The notes beneath the pieces are model-generated. The model searched no databases and had not been told where the DNA came from. It was given only the letters and a program-made list of their open reading frames with translations. From NCBI GenBank assembly GCA_029263395.1, contig JAJCXO010000164.1, positions 1 through 64,000 of the forward strand: 64,000 bases of DNA, given 5' to 3'. This stretch comes from Acidobacteriota bacterium (GTDB lineage: Bacteria > Acidobacteriota > Thermoanaerobaculia > Multivoradales > J023). The position numbers and the translations under genes were made by a program. Shown in pieces: positions 54,852-64,000 of the stretch. How positions within the stretch are numbered: position 1 is the stretch's first letter; each line of letters opens with the position of its first letter.

Positions 54852-56975
54852 GTGCAACACACTAGTGAAGAGCGATACCAGAACAATCCGGCTGTCGTCG
54901 CATCGCGATGTGTCCAGCTCGACGGAGTTTCTATGAACATATCTTTCCCGTATCCCGGCCGAGTCATTGCGGATGCTGAGTCTGGCTGGGCTCTATTCCA
55001 GCCGATCTTGTTCGAGAATGTAGCGAGTGGGCCAGATGGATTCGTGACGATTCACATCAAGAGCCTAGATATCGACAATGCTCCGGTCTTCGTTGAGAGT
55101 AGTCCGACCATACTATCGTCGCAAGCTGGGAATCGTGACCCGAAACGAGAACAGCAGATTGAAAGGCCCATTTTCTGGCAACCGGACGCGGAAGGTGATA
55201 ATCGCCTAGCCGTCCTGGTGCGACCTATCGCCAGTGATACTTCGCCAGTACCCCTCGGCAAGGCGGCGGAAGTGGTCCTCTGTATGAACATCGTCTTTCC
55301 TGATGGTGTTACGATCGATCTTTGTCTCTCCGGAACACTCAAACCAACCGGAGTCCTAGAGCTTTCACCGGACCCTCGGCGCATCACCCGGTCTTTGGTG
55401 CTACTTGGGAATTTGATATTTCTGTCGAGTTTGACGGGCCTGATTTTTTCGTGGAATTATTTCTATAATTCCGATGTCTACTTGCAGAATGACAAGTTCT
55501 CTCAGCAGGCTGTGGTTATGCTTGCCGGCTCGTTGTTGACCTTCTTTGGTCTTTCGTTGTCGAAGATCAAGGGATGGTTTGCGCTCTTATCTGACTCCGT
55601 GTCGTTTCTGCGATACCCGGAGATTCACCTAGGGCGCACTCTCTACCGAAGTCTGGCCTCGAAGGTTTGTACTGTAGTGCTAGTCTTGGGGGCAACGGCG
55701 ACCGGCCTGTTGGTCAACAAGAATTGGTCGGTTCCCACCCCAGAATACGAAGGCCTGGTACTACTCGACAAGAGTAGTAAGAGTCGTGGTTTTGTCAAGA
55801 CCAAGCGTGTTTATAAACGAATGGTCGCGACTCTCCAGGGAGATAGATTCCAGATTGTTTGTGATCGAAAGGAGGGGCACCCAGGCTACCGAGTGTCTTC
55901 GTACTACGGTTTGCTCGGTAGTCTCGATGGCTCGAAACCATTTCCGAATTTTGTTCCGGTTTCAGCGAGGTATGAGTCCAGTGGAGTAGGTGTGACCGCT
56001 GAGGAGGATACTCGGCCGGCGTCCGCGTGGTTTTCGGCTCTTGGCATAGCCTCAACCGGAGTGTTGGCCAAGGAGGTTCCTGGCCTACTCTGTAATGTTC
56101 CTAGCGATAGATACAGTCTTAGAGACGGGCGTGTGGTAACCATGTCTGTCCTGCCGGGAGGTGAGATAGATATTCTGATTGAAGATCAACGGGAAATTAG
56201 TGACTCTGATTTGATCGATTTCATGCGGAAAACTTGTAGGGCGAACATTTTCAAGAAGTTCGGAAGGTTCGATCTCTTCAAGGCGAGGACAAGCTATTTG
56301 GAATCTCTTGAAGATCAATTCATAGAATTTCTCGGGAAGAATGGGGTGATCGCCATCCCAGCAGCACTTTCGGTTACAGAAGAGCTGCTCGAGGAGGTTC
56401 GACAGGCTCCACCTAAGAAAATGGATAAAGTGGCTATCGAACGAAGCCTCTTTCTTCGGGCCATGTGGCGAATAGTCTTCGCTTCGAATCGCTCGGTGTC
56501 GCTAACAGAAGCCGATATCGACAGGCTCGCGCATGCGATCAGCGATTTGCTCTCGACAGACAGAGGTTGGAAGACGGAGCGTGTGGTATCCGAAGTTGGA
56601 CTCGAGTTGGTGCGTCTTGCGGCGAATGAGGAGGTAAGCCTGAAGGTGCACAAGGCGATCGTCAGCCGTTGGCTCCGCCTCGGCGATTGCCGTAGTTACT
56701 CCGGCTGCGATCTTGGGGAGTATTTTTCACCTTCATTGAATTACGTCGCTTTGATCTTTCACTCTCGGGCGTTCGGTCTGGCACAGCAAGACTTCATCAT
56801 GAGTACTTGGTCAACCGTGCTTTCCGGACAAACACCGACGGATGTTTCGACGACAATTGTCCACAAGGAAACGAGCGCAAGAGCTCGAAGTAAACAGGTG
56901 ATTGACGACGATTTGGCGATCCATGAGCTCGGCGATCAAATCGAAAGATACCTTCGAGGGAAACGGACGGTGTAG
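54852..56975 (+). CDS. Orphan membrane protein of unknown function
   Basis: 707 residues; GTG start at 54852 with no strong binding site, the frame being open from 54795. The N-terminal ~175 residues are soluble and beta-rich. Membrane segments lie near 182-202 (SLVLLGNLIFLSSLTGLIFS), 222-240 (AVVMLAGSLLTFFGLSL) and 272-290 (VCTVVLVLGATATGLLV). The C-terminal ~420 residues are soluble, with a helical end (DIDRLAHAISDLLSTDRGW). Codons are visibly AT-richer than neighbouring genes (many AAT, GAT, TTT), suggesting transfer. No family is recognised. It is convergent with the TIR-STAND gene and may belong to the same accessory region. Confidence 0.65.
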   Translation: MQHTSEERYQNNPAVVASRCVQLDGVSMNISFPYPGRVIADAESGWALFQPILFENVASGPDGFVTIHIKSLDIDNAPVFVESSPTILSSQAGNRDPKREQQIERPIFWQPDAEGDNRLAVLVRPIASDTSPVPLGKAAEVVLCMNIVFPDGVTIDLCLSGTLKPTGVLELSPDPRRITRSLVLLGNLIFLSSLTGLIFSWNYFYNSDVYLQNDKFSQQAVVMLAGSLLTFFGLSLSKIKGWFALLSDSVSFLRYPEIHLGRTLYRSLASKVCTVVLVLGATATGLLVNKNWSVPTPEYEGLVLLDKSSKSRGFVKTKRVYKRMVATLQGDRFQIVCDRKEGHPGYRVSSYYGLLGSLDGSKPFPNFVPVSARYESSGVGVTAEEDTRPASAWFSALGIASTGVLAKEVPGLLCNVPSDRYSLRDGRVVTMSVLPGGEIDILIEDQREISDSDLIDFMRKTCRANIFKKFGRFDLFKARTSYLESLEDQFIEFLGKNGVIAIPAALSVTEELLEEVRQAPPKKMDKVAIERSLFLRAMWRIVFASNRSVSLTEADIDRLAHAISDLLSTDRGWKTERVVSEVGLELVRLAANEEVSLKVHKAIVSRWLRLGDCRSYSGCDLGEYFSPSLNYVALIFHSRAFGLAQQDFIMSTWSTVLSGQTPTDVSTTIVHKETSARARSKQVIDDDLAIHELGDQIERYLRGKRTV

Positions 56976-57045
56976 GGCGACGCGGCATCTGTCCTGGCAA
57001 CTTATTAGGGTAGGCTCGGGCTAAGCCAAAATCCCTTGGCTACGG

Positions 57046-60000
57046 CTACTCCAGAAGTCTCATCTCGCCGTCGTCGACCTCGAAGATACGAGCGGTACCG
57101 TCGGTGCAGGCCAAGATCGCGGAGTTCTGCTCATCAGCGAAGGCCACTTCGAGGCCGTTACAATTCGAGGAGGCGACCTTGGCTCCCTGGCCGGTTTCGA
57201 TCGACCACAGCCAGACTTCGCCGTCTTCTGAAAGGGTCAAGATACGTTTGGTCGCAAGATCGAACGCGCCGGAGATCAAGGGAGTGCGGTGGCCGGTGAG
57301 CACTTGGGGGGCTGCAAAGAGATCCGTCAACTGCCAGATGCGGGCGGTGTTGTCTCGCGAAGTGGTCAACAAGAGACGGCTTTTGGGGTCGAAACTGGCC
57401 GAGGTGATGTCGCCACGGTGGCCGCCCAGCAGGACGGGTTCGGCACCGGAGGTCGTGCGCCACAGGCCAATTTCGTCCTGGCAGGCGGTGGCGGCGTAGG
57501 CGCCGTCTGGACTGATCTCGATCACTGAGATTAGGTGCGGGTGGCCATCGAACTCGGCCAATAGCTTGGGCTCCTGGTTGTGTTGGATCAGCTCGGTGCC
57601 AGGGATCTTGGCATCGCGCATGGCAGTGACGATGGTCTCGATCTCGGGTAGCTCCCACAGCCGGACCACCAAATCTTCGGAAGCCGTGAGCACCCGTCTG
57701 CCACGTCGTGATCTGAGCTCACCGAGTAGCCCGGCGCCCCGGGAGCCCTCGATTGCGATCAGGTATACCGGCTTGTCGTGGGGGAGGCTGGTGTTCCAGC
57801 GTGTATCGAAGAGCAACTTGATATCAACGTTGCTGCTTTGGCCTGTCTGCTCGGTGGTCTTCGGCTCGGTCGCTGGCGGCTTGGTGGTGGGTTGGTCCGA
57901 AGTGGGGGTGGCGTCTGTTGGAGCGGTGGCGTCCGCGGTGTCGATCGCGATCAGAATACCGTCGTCACTTTTACCCAGCAGGCGACCCGCTTCGGCCAGG
58001 CTGTCGAGATCGAGGCTCATCAGATAAAGCTCGGGATTGTGGAGGTCGAGCAAGGCGCGCGAGGCCACCCCGGGATGCGACGCTCGTAAGCTGCGGCTGT
58101 GGTTCAAGACGCTACGGTCGTGGGCCACCATCATGACTTTTTCGGTGATCGTTTTTTGCAGGTGACTCCACGCCGCAAAAATAGCCAGCGAGAGGATGGC
58201 CAAGCCGATCAATCCACTGCGGCGCCGTTGGCGGCGGCGGCGGGCACTCAAGCTGTGCCCGATGAACGCTTGCTCTTCGCGGCTCAGCAAGTCGCGCCGC
58301 TTCTCGGACCAACCGGCGGCCTCGGCGAGTGCTGGCCCTTGCAAGAGCGTTTGGGGGTGGCGCTCTGTGCGTTCCCACTCGCGGCGGGCTTCTTCGATTC
58401 TTTGACGCCACATCAGAAACGCCCGGTTTTCGTCGAGCCAGGCCACCAGGCGATCCCAGGAGCGCAGCAAGGCTTCGTGGGCAACTTCGAGGTGACTCGT
58501 CCGGCCATCGCCGTGGGCTACCAGCAAACGTGCGTCCACGAAGCGTTCCAGCACCTCGCGAACACTCTCTGGCATCTCCGACCACAGCACTGGCCGCCGG
58601 GCGTATTTACCCTCGTCGTTGATCCGAACCATGGCTACGAAGGCGGTTTGCAGGTCGGCTTCTTGGGCTGCCGAAAGCGTCTGCCCGGCGGTCAGCGCTG
58701 TCTCGGCGGCGAGGGCAACGGCGCCGCTGAGTCCGCCGAGCTGTTCGCGATACTCTGCGGTTTCGAGGCGTCCATCTTTGCCGAAACCTTCCCATAATTC
58801 GCGCAGAGCGAAGGCGAGCAACGGTAGCGCGTCTTCGGTCTCGGTGTCGTCGACCATCGCCTGCACCAGGCCGGTCTCGAGCTCGATGCCGGCGAGTTGT
58901 GCCGGACCTTCGATGATCTGAGCATAACCGTCGACCGACATCGGACCCACGGTGAGGCTTTCGAAGCTGAGCTCACGCAGCTCGTGGTGTCCTTGAAAGC
59001 TGCCGAGAAAGTCGGAGCGTAAGGTGGCGAGGACCCGCAACGGGCTGTGCGGCGTCTCGAGCGCCGTCCGCAGGAAAGCGAGGAAGCGTGCGCATTCGGG
59101 TGCACTGTTTTCGCCGGACTGGTTCTCGACGTGACTGGTCTTGACCTGACTTTTTGGTGCCAACAGCTCTTCGAGTTGATCGATCGGCAGCAGCAGCGTT
59201 GCCCTGGGTCGATCCGCCAGTAGTCGTAGTTCGTTGGCGAGCTCGATCAGCGCTTGGCTGTTGGGCCGCCCGGTTGACGGATGCAGCTGGCGCTGTAAAT
59301 CCTGGGGGTTGCGGGGCGCACCGTGGTGTTCGAAGGCGGCGGCTAGAGTCTTCGCCAGCTCTTCGAAAGGTCGGTCCAGTGGCCGAAACGGCGATAGCGG
59401 TAGCCACGCTTCGTGGTCGCGCTCCAGGCGAGGCAGGATCCCGGCACGCACTAGGGACGACTTGCCACTGCCCGAAGCGCCCAACACCAGCGTCCAACGT
59501 GTGCCCCCGAACCGTTCGAGCCGGCGCAGCAGGGCCAGGCCGCGACGGATCTCGTCGTTGCGGCCGAAGAAAATCGCCGCGTCCTCGGCTTGAAATGCCA
59601 GCAACCCGGGATACGGTGGGCGATCGCCGTCCCAGTCGAAGATATTCTTGGGGTCGAGCCCGGCGATTTCGAGACCGCGCCACAGTCGACGGCAAGTATC
59701 CTCGGGGTCGGCGGTCCAGTCGAGGACCTGGAATTCGGTCAACAGCGGGCGGATTTCACACGGCCCGACCTTGATCGGAAAAACATGTTTGCCGAGGGAT
59801 TTGGCATGGGTGATTTCGGCGAAACACCAGTCCGAAGCCATCGAGTGCTCGCTGCACAGGACGATGATCGCCTGGCAGGCCCGCAGTTGGGCGTAGAGCT
59901 CTTGCTCCCAGCTACGGCCGGCGGGGATGCCGTCTGCGGGATCAAAATCGAGAAAGATCGAGCGGTGGCCTTGTTCCAGCAGCCGCCGACGGATCTCAGC

Positions 60001-60048
60001 GGAGACTTCGTTGTCGCGACTGCTGTGGCTGATGAAGATCGCGCTCAC
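57046..60048 (-). CDS. TIR - nSTAND1 ATPase - WD40 repeat protein
   Basis: 1000 residues. The TIR domain at 1-130 begins AIFISHSSRDNEVSAEIRRR, with the presumed NADase Glu in SDWCFAEI (78). The STAND NTPase begins PYPGLLAFQAEDAAIFFGR (nSTAND1 signature), with Walker A GASGSGKSS (190-198), Walker B LLPIDQLEELL and sensor ATLRSDFLG. A hydrophobic helix (IGLAILSLAIFAAW) separates it from about five WD40 repeats (LLTTSRDNTARIWQL). TIR domains in bacterial immunity deplete NAD+ when the STAND core oligomerises on ligand. A defence role is likely but unproven. It is preceded by no obvious partner gene. Confidence 0.88.
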   Translation of the reverse strand: MSAIFISHSSRDNEVSAEIRRRLLEQGHRSIFLDFDPADGIPAGRSWEQELYAQLRACQAIIVLCSEHSMASDWCFAEITHAKSLGKHVFPIKVGPCEIRPLLTEFQVLDWTADPEDTCRRLWRGLEIAGLDPKNIFDWDGDRPPYPGLLAFQAEDAAIFFGRNDEIRRGLALLRRLERFGGTRWTLVLGASGSGKSSLVRAGILPRLERDHEAWLPLSPFRPLDRPFEELAKTLAAAFEHHGAPRNPQDLQRQLHPSTGRPNSQALIELANELRLLADRPRATLLLPIDQLEELLAPKSQVKTSHVENQSGENSAPECARFLAFLRTALETPHSPLRVLATLRSDFLGSFQGHHELRELSFESLTVGPMSVDGYAQIIEGPAQLAGIELETGLVQAMVDDTETEDALPLLAFALRELWEGFGKDGRLETAEYREQLGGLSGAVALAAETALTAGQTLSAAQEADLQTAFVAMVRINDEGKYARRPVLWSEMPESVREVLERFVDARLLVAHGDGRTSHLEVAHEALLRSWDRLVAWLDENRAFLMWRQRIEEARREWERTERHPQTLLQGPALAEAAGWSEKRRDLLSREEQAFIGHSLSARRRRQRRRSGLIGLAILSLAIFAAWSHLQKTITEKVMMVAHDRSVLNHSRSLRASHPGVASRALLDLHNPELYLMSLDLDSLAEAGRLLGKSDDGILIAIDTADATAPTDATPTSDQPTTKPPATEPKTTEQTGQSSNVDIKLLFDTRWNTSLPHDKPVYLIAIEGSRGAGLLGELRSRRGRRVLTASEDLVVRLWELPEIETIVTAMRDAKIPGTELIQHNQEPKLLAEFDGHPHLISVIEISPDGAYAATACQDEIGLWRTTSGAEPVLLGGHRGDITSASFDPKSRLLLTTSRDNTARIWQLTDLFAAPQVLTGHRTPLISGAFDLATKRILTLSEDGEVWLWSIETGQGAKVASSNCNGLEVAFADEQNSAILACTDGTARIFEVDDGEMRLLE

Positions 60049-60250
60049 AGATCGATACTAAATCCTAGAATGAAGGGAAGCTCCGTAGGGATTCTACCTC
60101 CCCTACAGTTTTTGTCAGATGAAGGGTCCTCACGCCGACTAGCCGAGAGCGCTTTTGATCCCTCACGCTTCAAACCGTGTCGTCGGACTGGATCCCACGA
60201 TAGGTGCGCTGCTGCTTGCCGCGGTAGGCACCGACGAAGAGAATACCGCT

Positions 60251-60856
60251 ATGACCAGCAATGCCAGGTCTCAGGTAACCACTCTCGTCACCACGATGGG
60301 CAACGAGAGTGATTCGGCCACGACAGCTGCTACCGCCGATCAGCTGATGCTGCTCGTGTATCCCAACCTCAGGCGGCTGGCGCAGAGGTATTTGGCCAGC
60401 GAACGGGCAGGCCATACGTTGCAACCCACCGCTGTTGTGAACGAGGCCTACTGCAAGCTGGTCGACGAGGACCAAGTCGGCTGGCAGGGGCGGACGCATT
60501 TTTTTGCGGTCGGCGCCCGCGCCATGCGACAGGTACTCGTCGATCATGCGCGGGCACGTGGCCGGTCCAAGCGGGGCGGGGGCTGGCAGCAGGTGTCGTT
60601 GGCCGAAGGTCGTCGATCATCGGGATTGGCCAATCTCGACATGGAACAGGTACTGACCCTGAACGCGGCGCTCGAGCGCCTTGCCGAGCTCGACCCACGT
60701 CAGGCCCGAATCCTCGAGCTACGTTTTTTCGCCGGCCTGACCGTGCGCGAAGTCGCGGAAGTCCTCGGCCTGTCGAAGAGGACCGTCGAAGGCGACTGGG
60801 CTCATGCCAGGGTGTGGCTGCAGCGCGAGCTCGAGCGGGGCGATAGCGGGCGATGA
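60251..60856 (+). CDS. ECF-like RNA polymerase sigma factor (TIGR02999 group)
   Basis: 201 residues from ATG 60251; the frame is open upstream to 60155 and a later ATG at 60299 is possible. Region 2 is HTLQPTAVVNEAYCKLVDED with GRTHFFAVGARAMRQVLVDH, typical of the ECF-like family common in Acidobacteriota and Planctomycetes. Region 4 is LDPRQARILELRFFAGLTVR followed by EVAEVLGLSKRTVEGDW, the helix-turn-helix for the -35 element. The stop overlaps the kinase start as ATGA. Such sigma factors are thought to be controlled by the partner kinase by phosphorylation. Confidence 0.9.
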   Translation: MTSNARSQVTTLVTTMGNESDSATTAATADQLMLLVYPNLRRLAQRYLASERAGHTLQPTAVVNEAYCKLVDEDQVGWQGRTHFFAVGARAMRQVLVDHARARGRSKRGGGWQQVSLAEGRRSSGLANLDMEQVLTLNAALERLAELDPRQARILELRFFAGLTVREVAEVLGLSKRTVEGDWAHARVWLQRELERGDSGR

Positions 60857-63846
60857 GCTCTGAGCGTCATGCACGGGTCAAACAGATTTTCCTGGCGGCA
60901 CGTGCACAACCGCTGGCGACCCGCGAAGCCTTTCTTGATCAACAGTGTGCCGGTGACGAAGACCTGCAGCGTGAGGTCCAATCGCTCTTGTTGCGTCTTC
61001 GAGATCTACCGGAGACAGACTTAGCCGAGTCGATGCAGGGCGAATTGGATACGGACGACGCACCGACCCCTTTCAGGGTGGAGGTCAACCGGCAGGCGTT
61101 GACCATTGCCAACTACCGAGTCCTGCAGAAAATTGGCGAAGGTGGTATGGGTGAGGTCTACGAGGCCGAGCAACAGCACCCCGTGCGTCGACGCGTCGCC
61201 CTGAAGGTGCTCAAGGGTGGTCTCGCGACCCAGCAGGTGATCGCGCGTTTCGAATCGGAGCGCCAGGCGCTGGCGATGATGAACCACCCCAACATCGCTC
61301 GAGTCTTCGAAGCTGGTGTCACCGAGAGTGGAAGCCCTTTCTTTGCGATGGAATTGGTTCACGGCGAGCCGATCACCGACTACTGCGATCGCCATCGCTT
61401 GACGACCAACGACCGGCTAACGCTGTTCGCGAAGGCCTGCGTCGGTGTCCAGCATGCGCACCAGAAGGGCATCATTCACCGCGATATCAAGCCGTCGAAC
61501 GTTTTGGTGGCGATCGAAGATGGCCAAGCCACCCCCAAGATCATCGACTTCGGCATTGCCAAAGCCACCGCGCAGCGCTTGACCGACCGTACCCTCTTTA
61601 CCGAGCTTGGCCAGTGGATCGGCACACCAGAGTACATGAGTCCCGAGCAGGCCGAGATGACGGGGCTCGACATCGACCCTCGCACCGATGTGTACTCTCT
61701 CGGCGTCTTGCTCTACGAGCTGTTGGTGGGAGCGCGACCGCTCGACTCGGAGGCGCTACGGCAGGCGGGACTCGACGAGGTGCGGCGCCGGATCCGCGAA
61801 GACGAACCTACCCGTCCCAGTACAAAAGTCAGTGGGCTCGGCGACGACTCGAAGATCACGGCGCGTAACCGGCAAGCTGACGTGGCAACCCTGGTCCAGC
61901 AACTACGCGGCGATCTCGACTGGATCACCATGAAGGCCCTCGCCAAGGACCGTACCCGGCGCTACGCCTCGCCCGCGGATCTGGCGGCCGACCTCGGTCG
62001 CCATCTCGCGGACGAGCCGGTCCTGGCCGGGCCAGAGTTGGCAAGCTATCGAGCGATCAAATTCATGCGCCGCCACCGAGTGACGATAGGGGTCGGCTTC
62101 CTGATGATCGCTCTCGTGACGAGCGCCGTGTTGGCGACGATCGGTCTGTTGCACCAGCAGGGCGGGCGGCAGATCCCTCTAGAGCCAGAGCAGCAAGAGG
62201 CATCCGACAGTCGAGTGGTGGTTGCGGTCTTTGAGAATCAGACCGGCGACCCGACCCTCGATCCGGTAGGCAGGATGGCGTCTGATCTCATTACTCAAGG
62301 ATTGCAACGCACCGGGATCGTCGATGTTGTTCCCCCGGCGACCGTTCTACACGCCTCGCGGTACATTCGGAGTCGGCTGGAGACCGACGGCCGCAGCGAT
62401 CCAGTCAACGCTCTTGCGAGAGAGACTGGCGCCAGCCTCGCGGTCGCGGGGGCCTACTATCGGCAAGGTGATTCGATCCAGTTCAATGCTCAGATCACTC
62501 AGATGACCGGCTCTCAGTCAGACCGATTGATCAGTTCGGTGGAGTCGGTTGCAGGCCCCATTGACGAACCAACCCGAGCCATGGAGGTCCTGAGGCAGAG
62601 GGTACTCGGGGCCCTCGCCTCGATCCTCGACCCGCGGATCGAACAGCCGGCGGAAGCCATGGGCCACCTGCCGAGCTACGACGCCTACAAGGCCTTCATC
62701 GAAGGTCTGGAGATTTTCTGGCGCGGCGGCTACCTGGAATCGGTCCGTCATTTCGAGAGAGCCACCGATTTGGATCCTGGCTATCAAATGCCACGCATCC
62801 TCTCAGTTTTTGCCTACGGTAATGCCGGGGAATGGACGCAAGCTGAGCGCTTCCTGCAAGACCTCGAAAACCAGCGTGCCGAACTCTCTCCGTACGAGGG
62901 CTATCGACTAGACCAACTTCAGAGCATACAGCGTGGGGACAACGAAGGTGCTCACCGGGCGGCTCTCCAGGCCGCAGCGATTTCGCCCGAGTTCGGTCCA
63001 GTCTTTGATGGTGGCACGTTTGCCGCTCGTCTGAACCGGCCACGGGAGGCGCTCGCCGCCTTCTCGACAATCGACACGACGCGAGTGCTGATCGGTTGGA
63101 CGAATTACTGGGAGGAGCTGACTGCTGCCAGACATGCCTTGGGCGACCACACCGCGGAACTGAAAGACGCTCGCCGCGGCGTGGCCCAATATCCAGACTC
63201 GTTCCAGATGCTATTTTGCGAAGCCAGAGCCCAAGCGGCCCTCGGTGAGAAACAGGAGGTCCGAGAGCTTATGGACCGAAGCGTCAACCTGACAACTCAA
63301 CCCCCGTGGACAGCCGGGCAGATTTTACGTTTGGTCGCTTTCGAGCTCGAGGCCCACGGTCATCTCGAGGCAGCGCAGGAGACGTTGGCACGTGCCATTA
63401 CGTGGTACCAGCACCTGCCAGCTACCGAGAAGGAAGAACTCAGTCTCGACCTTGCCGACACCTTGCTCGCCGCCGGCAGGGTGGACGAGGCGAACCGCAT
63501 CCTGGAGACCTCGGCAAAGAAGTACCTCGAGCAGGGCGAGCCAATCGAGAGAATTTTCTACCTCGGCGCACTGGGCGTGGTGCGTGCCCGGCAGGGCCAG
63601 CGTGGAGCGGCGCAACAGATCGCTTTGAGTCTCGAGACGATGAACGTAGGCTATGTGTTCGGTTGGCCTTCGTTATGGCAGGCGAGGATCGCGGCCCATC
63701 TGGGCGATAGTGAGCAGGCGATGATTCTGTTACGTCGAGCATTTGCCGAGGGTACCTCTCGCGGTGCTTGGCTCCACAGCGATCCCCATCTGAAGCCGCT
63801 GCGCGCCGACAAGCTCTTTCAGGACTTACTGATCCCCACAGGATGA
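60853..63846 (+). CDS. Membrane Ser/Thr protein kinase with TPR-like C-terminus
   Basis: 997 residues, coupled to the sigma factor by a 4-base overlap. The N-terminal helical segment HARVKQIFLAARAQPL is typical of kinases next to ECF-like sigma genes. The kinase has GEGGMGEVY, Lys118, HRDIKPSN (Asp211), DFG (232-234) and YMSPEQ. A membrane helix lies at about 412-434 (IGVGFLMIALVTSAVLATIG). The outer part has a TolB/FlgO-like nucleotide-free domain (VVVAVFENQTGDPTLDP) and TPR-type repeats to the end. It probably senses an envelope signal and acts on the sigma factor (inference from the gene pair). Confidence 0.92.
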   Translation: MSSERHARVKQIFLAARAQPLATREAFLDQQCAGDEDLQREVQSLLLRLRDLPETDLAESMQGELDTDDAPTPFRVEVNRQALTIANYRVLQKIGEGGMGEVYEAEQQHPVRRRVALKVLKGGLATQQVIARFESERQALAMMNHPNIARVFEAGVTESGSPFFAMELVHGEPITDYCDRHRLTTNDRLTLFAKACVGVQHAHQKGIIHRDIKPSNVLVAIEDGQATPKIIDFGIAKATAQRLTDRTLFTELGQWIGTPEYMSPEQAEMTGLDIDPRTDVYSLGVLLYELLVGARPLDSEALRQAGLDEVRRRIREDEPTRPSTKVSGLGDDSKITARNRQADVATLVQQLRGDLDWITMKALAKDRTRRYASPADLAADLGRHLADEPVLAGPELASYRAIKFMRRHRVTIGVGFLMIALVTSAVLATIGLLHQQGGRQIPLEPEQQEASDSRVVVAVFENQTGDPTLDPVGRMASDLITQGLQRTGIVDVVPPATVLHASRYIRSRLETDGRSDPVNALARETGASLAVAGAYYRQGDSIQFNAQITQMTGSQSDRLISSVESVAGPIDEPTRAMEVLRQRVLGALASILDPRIEQPAEAMGHLPSYDAYKAFIEGLEIFWRGGYLESVRHFERATDLDPGYQMPRILSVFAYGNAGEWTQAERFLQDLENQRAELSPYEGYRLDQLQSIQRGDNEGAHRAALQAAAISPEFGPVFDGGTFAARLNRPREALAAFSTIDTTRVLIGWTNYWEELTAARHALGDHTAELKDARRGVAQYPDSFQMLFCEARAQAALGEKQEVRELMDRSVNLTTQPPWTAGQILRLVAFELEAHGHLEAAQETLARAITWYQHLPATEKEELSLDLADTLLAAGRVDEANRILETSAKKYLEQGEPIERIFYLGALGVVRARQGQRGAAQQIALSLETMNVGYVFGWPSLWQARIAAHLGDSEQAMILLRRAFAEGTSRGAWLHSDPHLKPLRADKLFQDLLIPTG

Positions 63847-63883
63847 TCTATTTCGAGGCCACGGTCAGAGGCACGGCAGAACC

Positions 63884-64000
63884 ATGAGATCAGACCGCCA
63901 TGTCAAGTCTAAGCGTCACGCCAGAGTCAAGGAGATTTTCCTGGCGGCGCGTGCGCAACCGCTCGCATCCCGCGACGAGTTCCTGGATCGACAGTGCGCC
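63884..64000 (+). CDS. Start of a second kinase gene paralogous to the previous one (partial)
   Basis: The ATG at 63884 opens 39 codons to the window edge. SKRHARVKEIFLAARAQPL and RDEFLDRQCA match residues 5-33 of the kinase just upstream with only a few changes. The binding site is weak. It is 37 bases after the previous stop, so it is likely in the same transcript and arose by tandem duplication. Confidence 0.75.
   Translation, partial: MRSDRHVKSKRHARVKEIFLAARAQPLASRDEFLDRQCA

Overview
The window is about 60% GC DNA from what looks like a Gram-negative member of the Acidobacteriota, possibly the Thermoanaerobaculia. This is inferred from gene content: an ADOP-type duplicated permease with its PadR repressor, Hanks kinases with TPR tails, an ECF-like sigma/kinase pair, a winged-helix/TolB-propeller regulator, and a TonB receptor with a carboxypeptidase-regulatory domain. 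No rRNA or tRNA gene was recognised.

Layout. 0-7 kb: the end of a secreted protein with a 35-residue aspartate tail, a TonB-dependent receptor, a FecR-like protein, and a convergent kinase-TPR protein. 7-16.6 kb: housekeeping genes, with an acyl-CoA ligase, DUF533 protein, HD hydrolase, folK and FYDLN protein on the minus strand, and the classic tgt-yajC-secD-secF order on the plus strand. 16.6-28 kb, minus strand: valS, a PLD-family lipoprotein, a hybrid histidine kinase, and a very unusual 1208-residue protein fusing a leucine-dehydrogenase-like enzyme to a degenerate valyl-tRNA synthetase. 28-29 kb: a VapBC module with a textbook promoter, a perfect operator and an apparently leaderless start. 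29-38.5 kb: an SDR, a 180-kDa-class NAD-glutamate dehydrogenase, HtpG with a lysine-rich tail, and a solute-binding protein. 38.5-47 kb: a 42-bp repeat array, a winged-helix/TolB regulator, a PQQ-propeller/pseudo-esterase fusion, and the ADOP-PadR pair.

47-60 kb looks like an accessory, conflict-oriented island. It holds an integrase relic, a toxin-antitoxin pair whose toxin has lost a recognisable start codon, an esterase fragment, and a two-gene operon joining a DUF4062-ACT-ACT protein to a diadenylate-cyclase (DAC) domain protein. It also holds a HEAT-repeat protein, a frameshifted coiled-coil gene, an AT-richer orphan membrane protein, and a TIR-nSTAND-WD40 protein. 60-64 kb carries an ECF-like sigma factor translationally coupled to a kinase-TPR protein, followed by the start of a paralogous kinase gene.

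The best candidates for undescribed biology are: (1) the dehydrogenase/pseudo-ValRS fusion, (2) the DUF4062-ACT-ACT + DAC operon, and (3) a family of exactly 42-bp minisatellites lying just after stop codons, two of which end in the same roughly 85-bp hairpin-bearing cap. A second dispersed repeat family (GTAGGGG-type palindromes) sits in several gene ends, and one copy was duplicated together with the last codons of valS.
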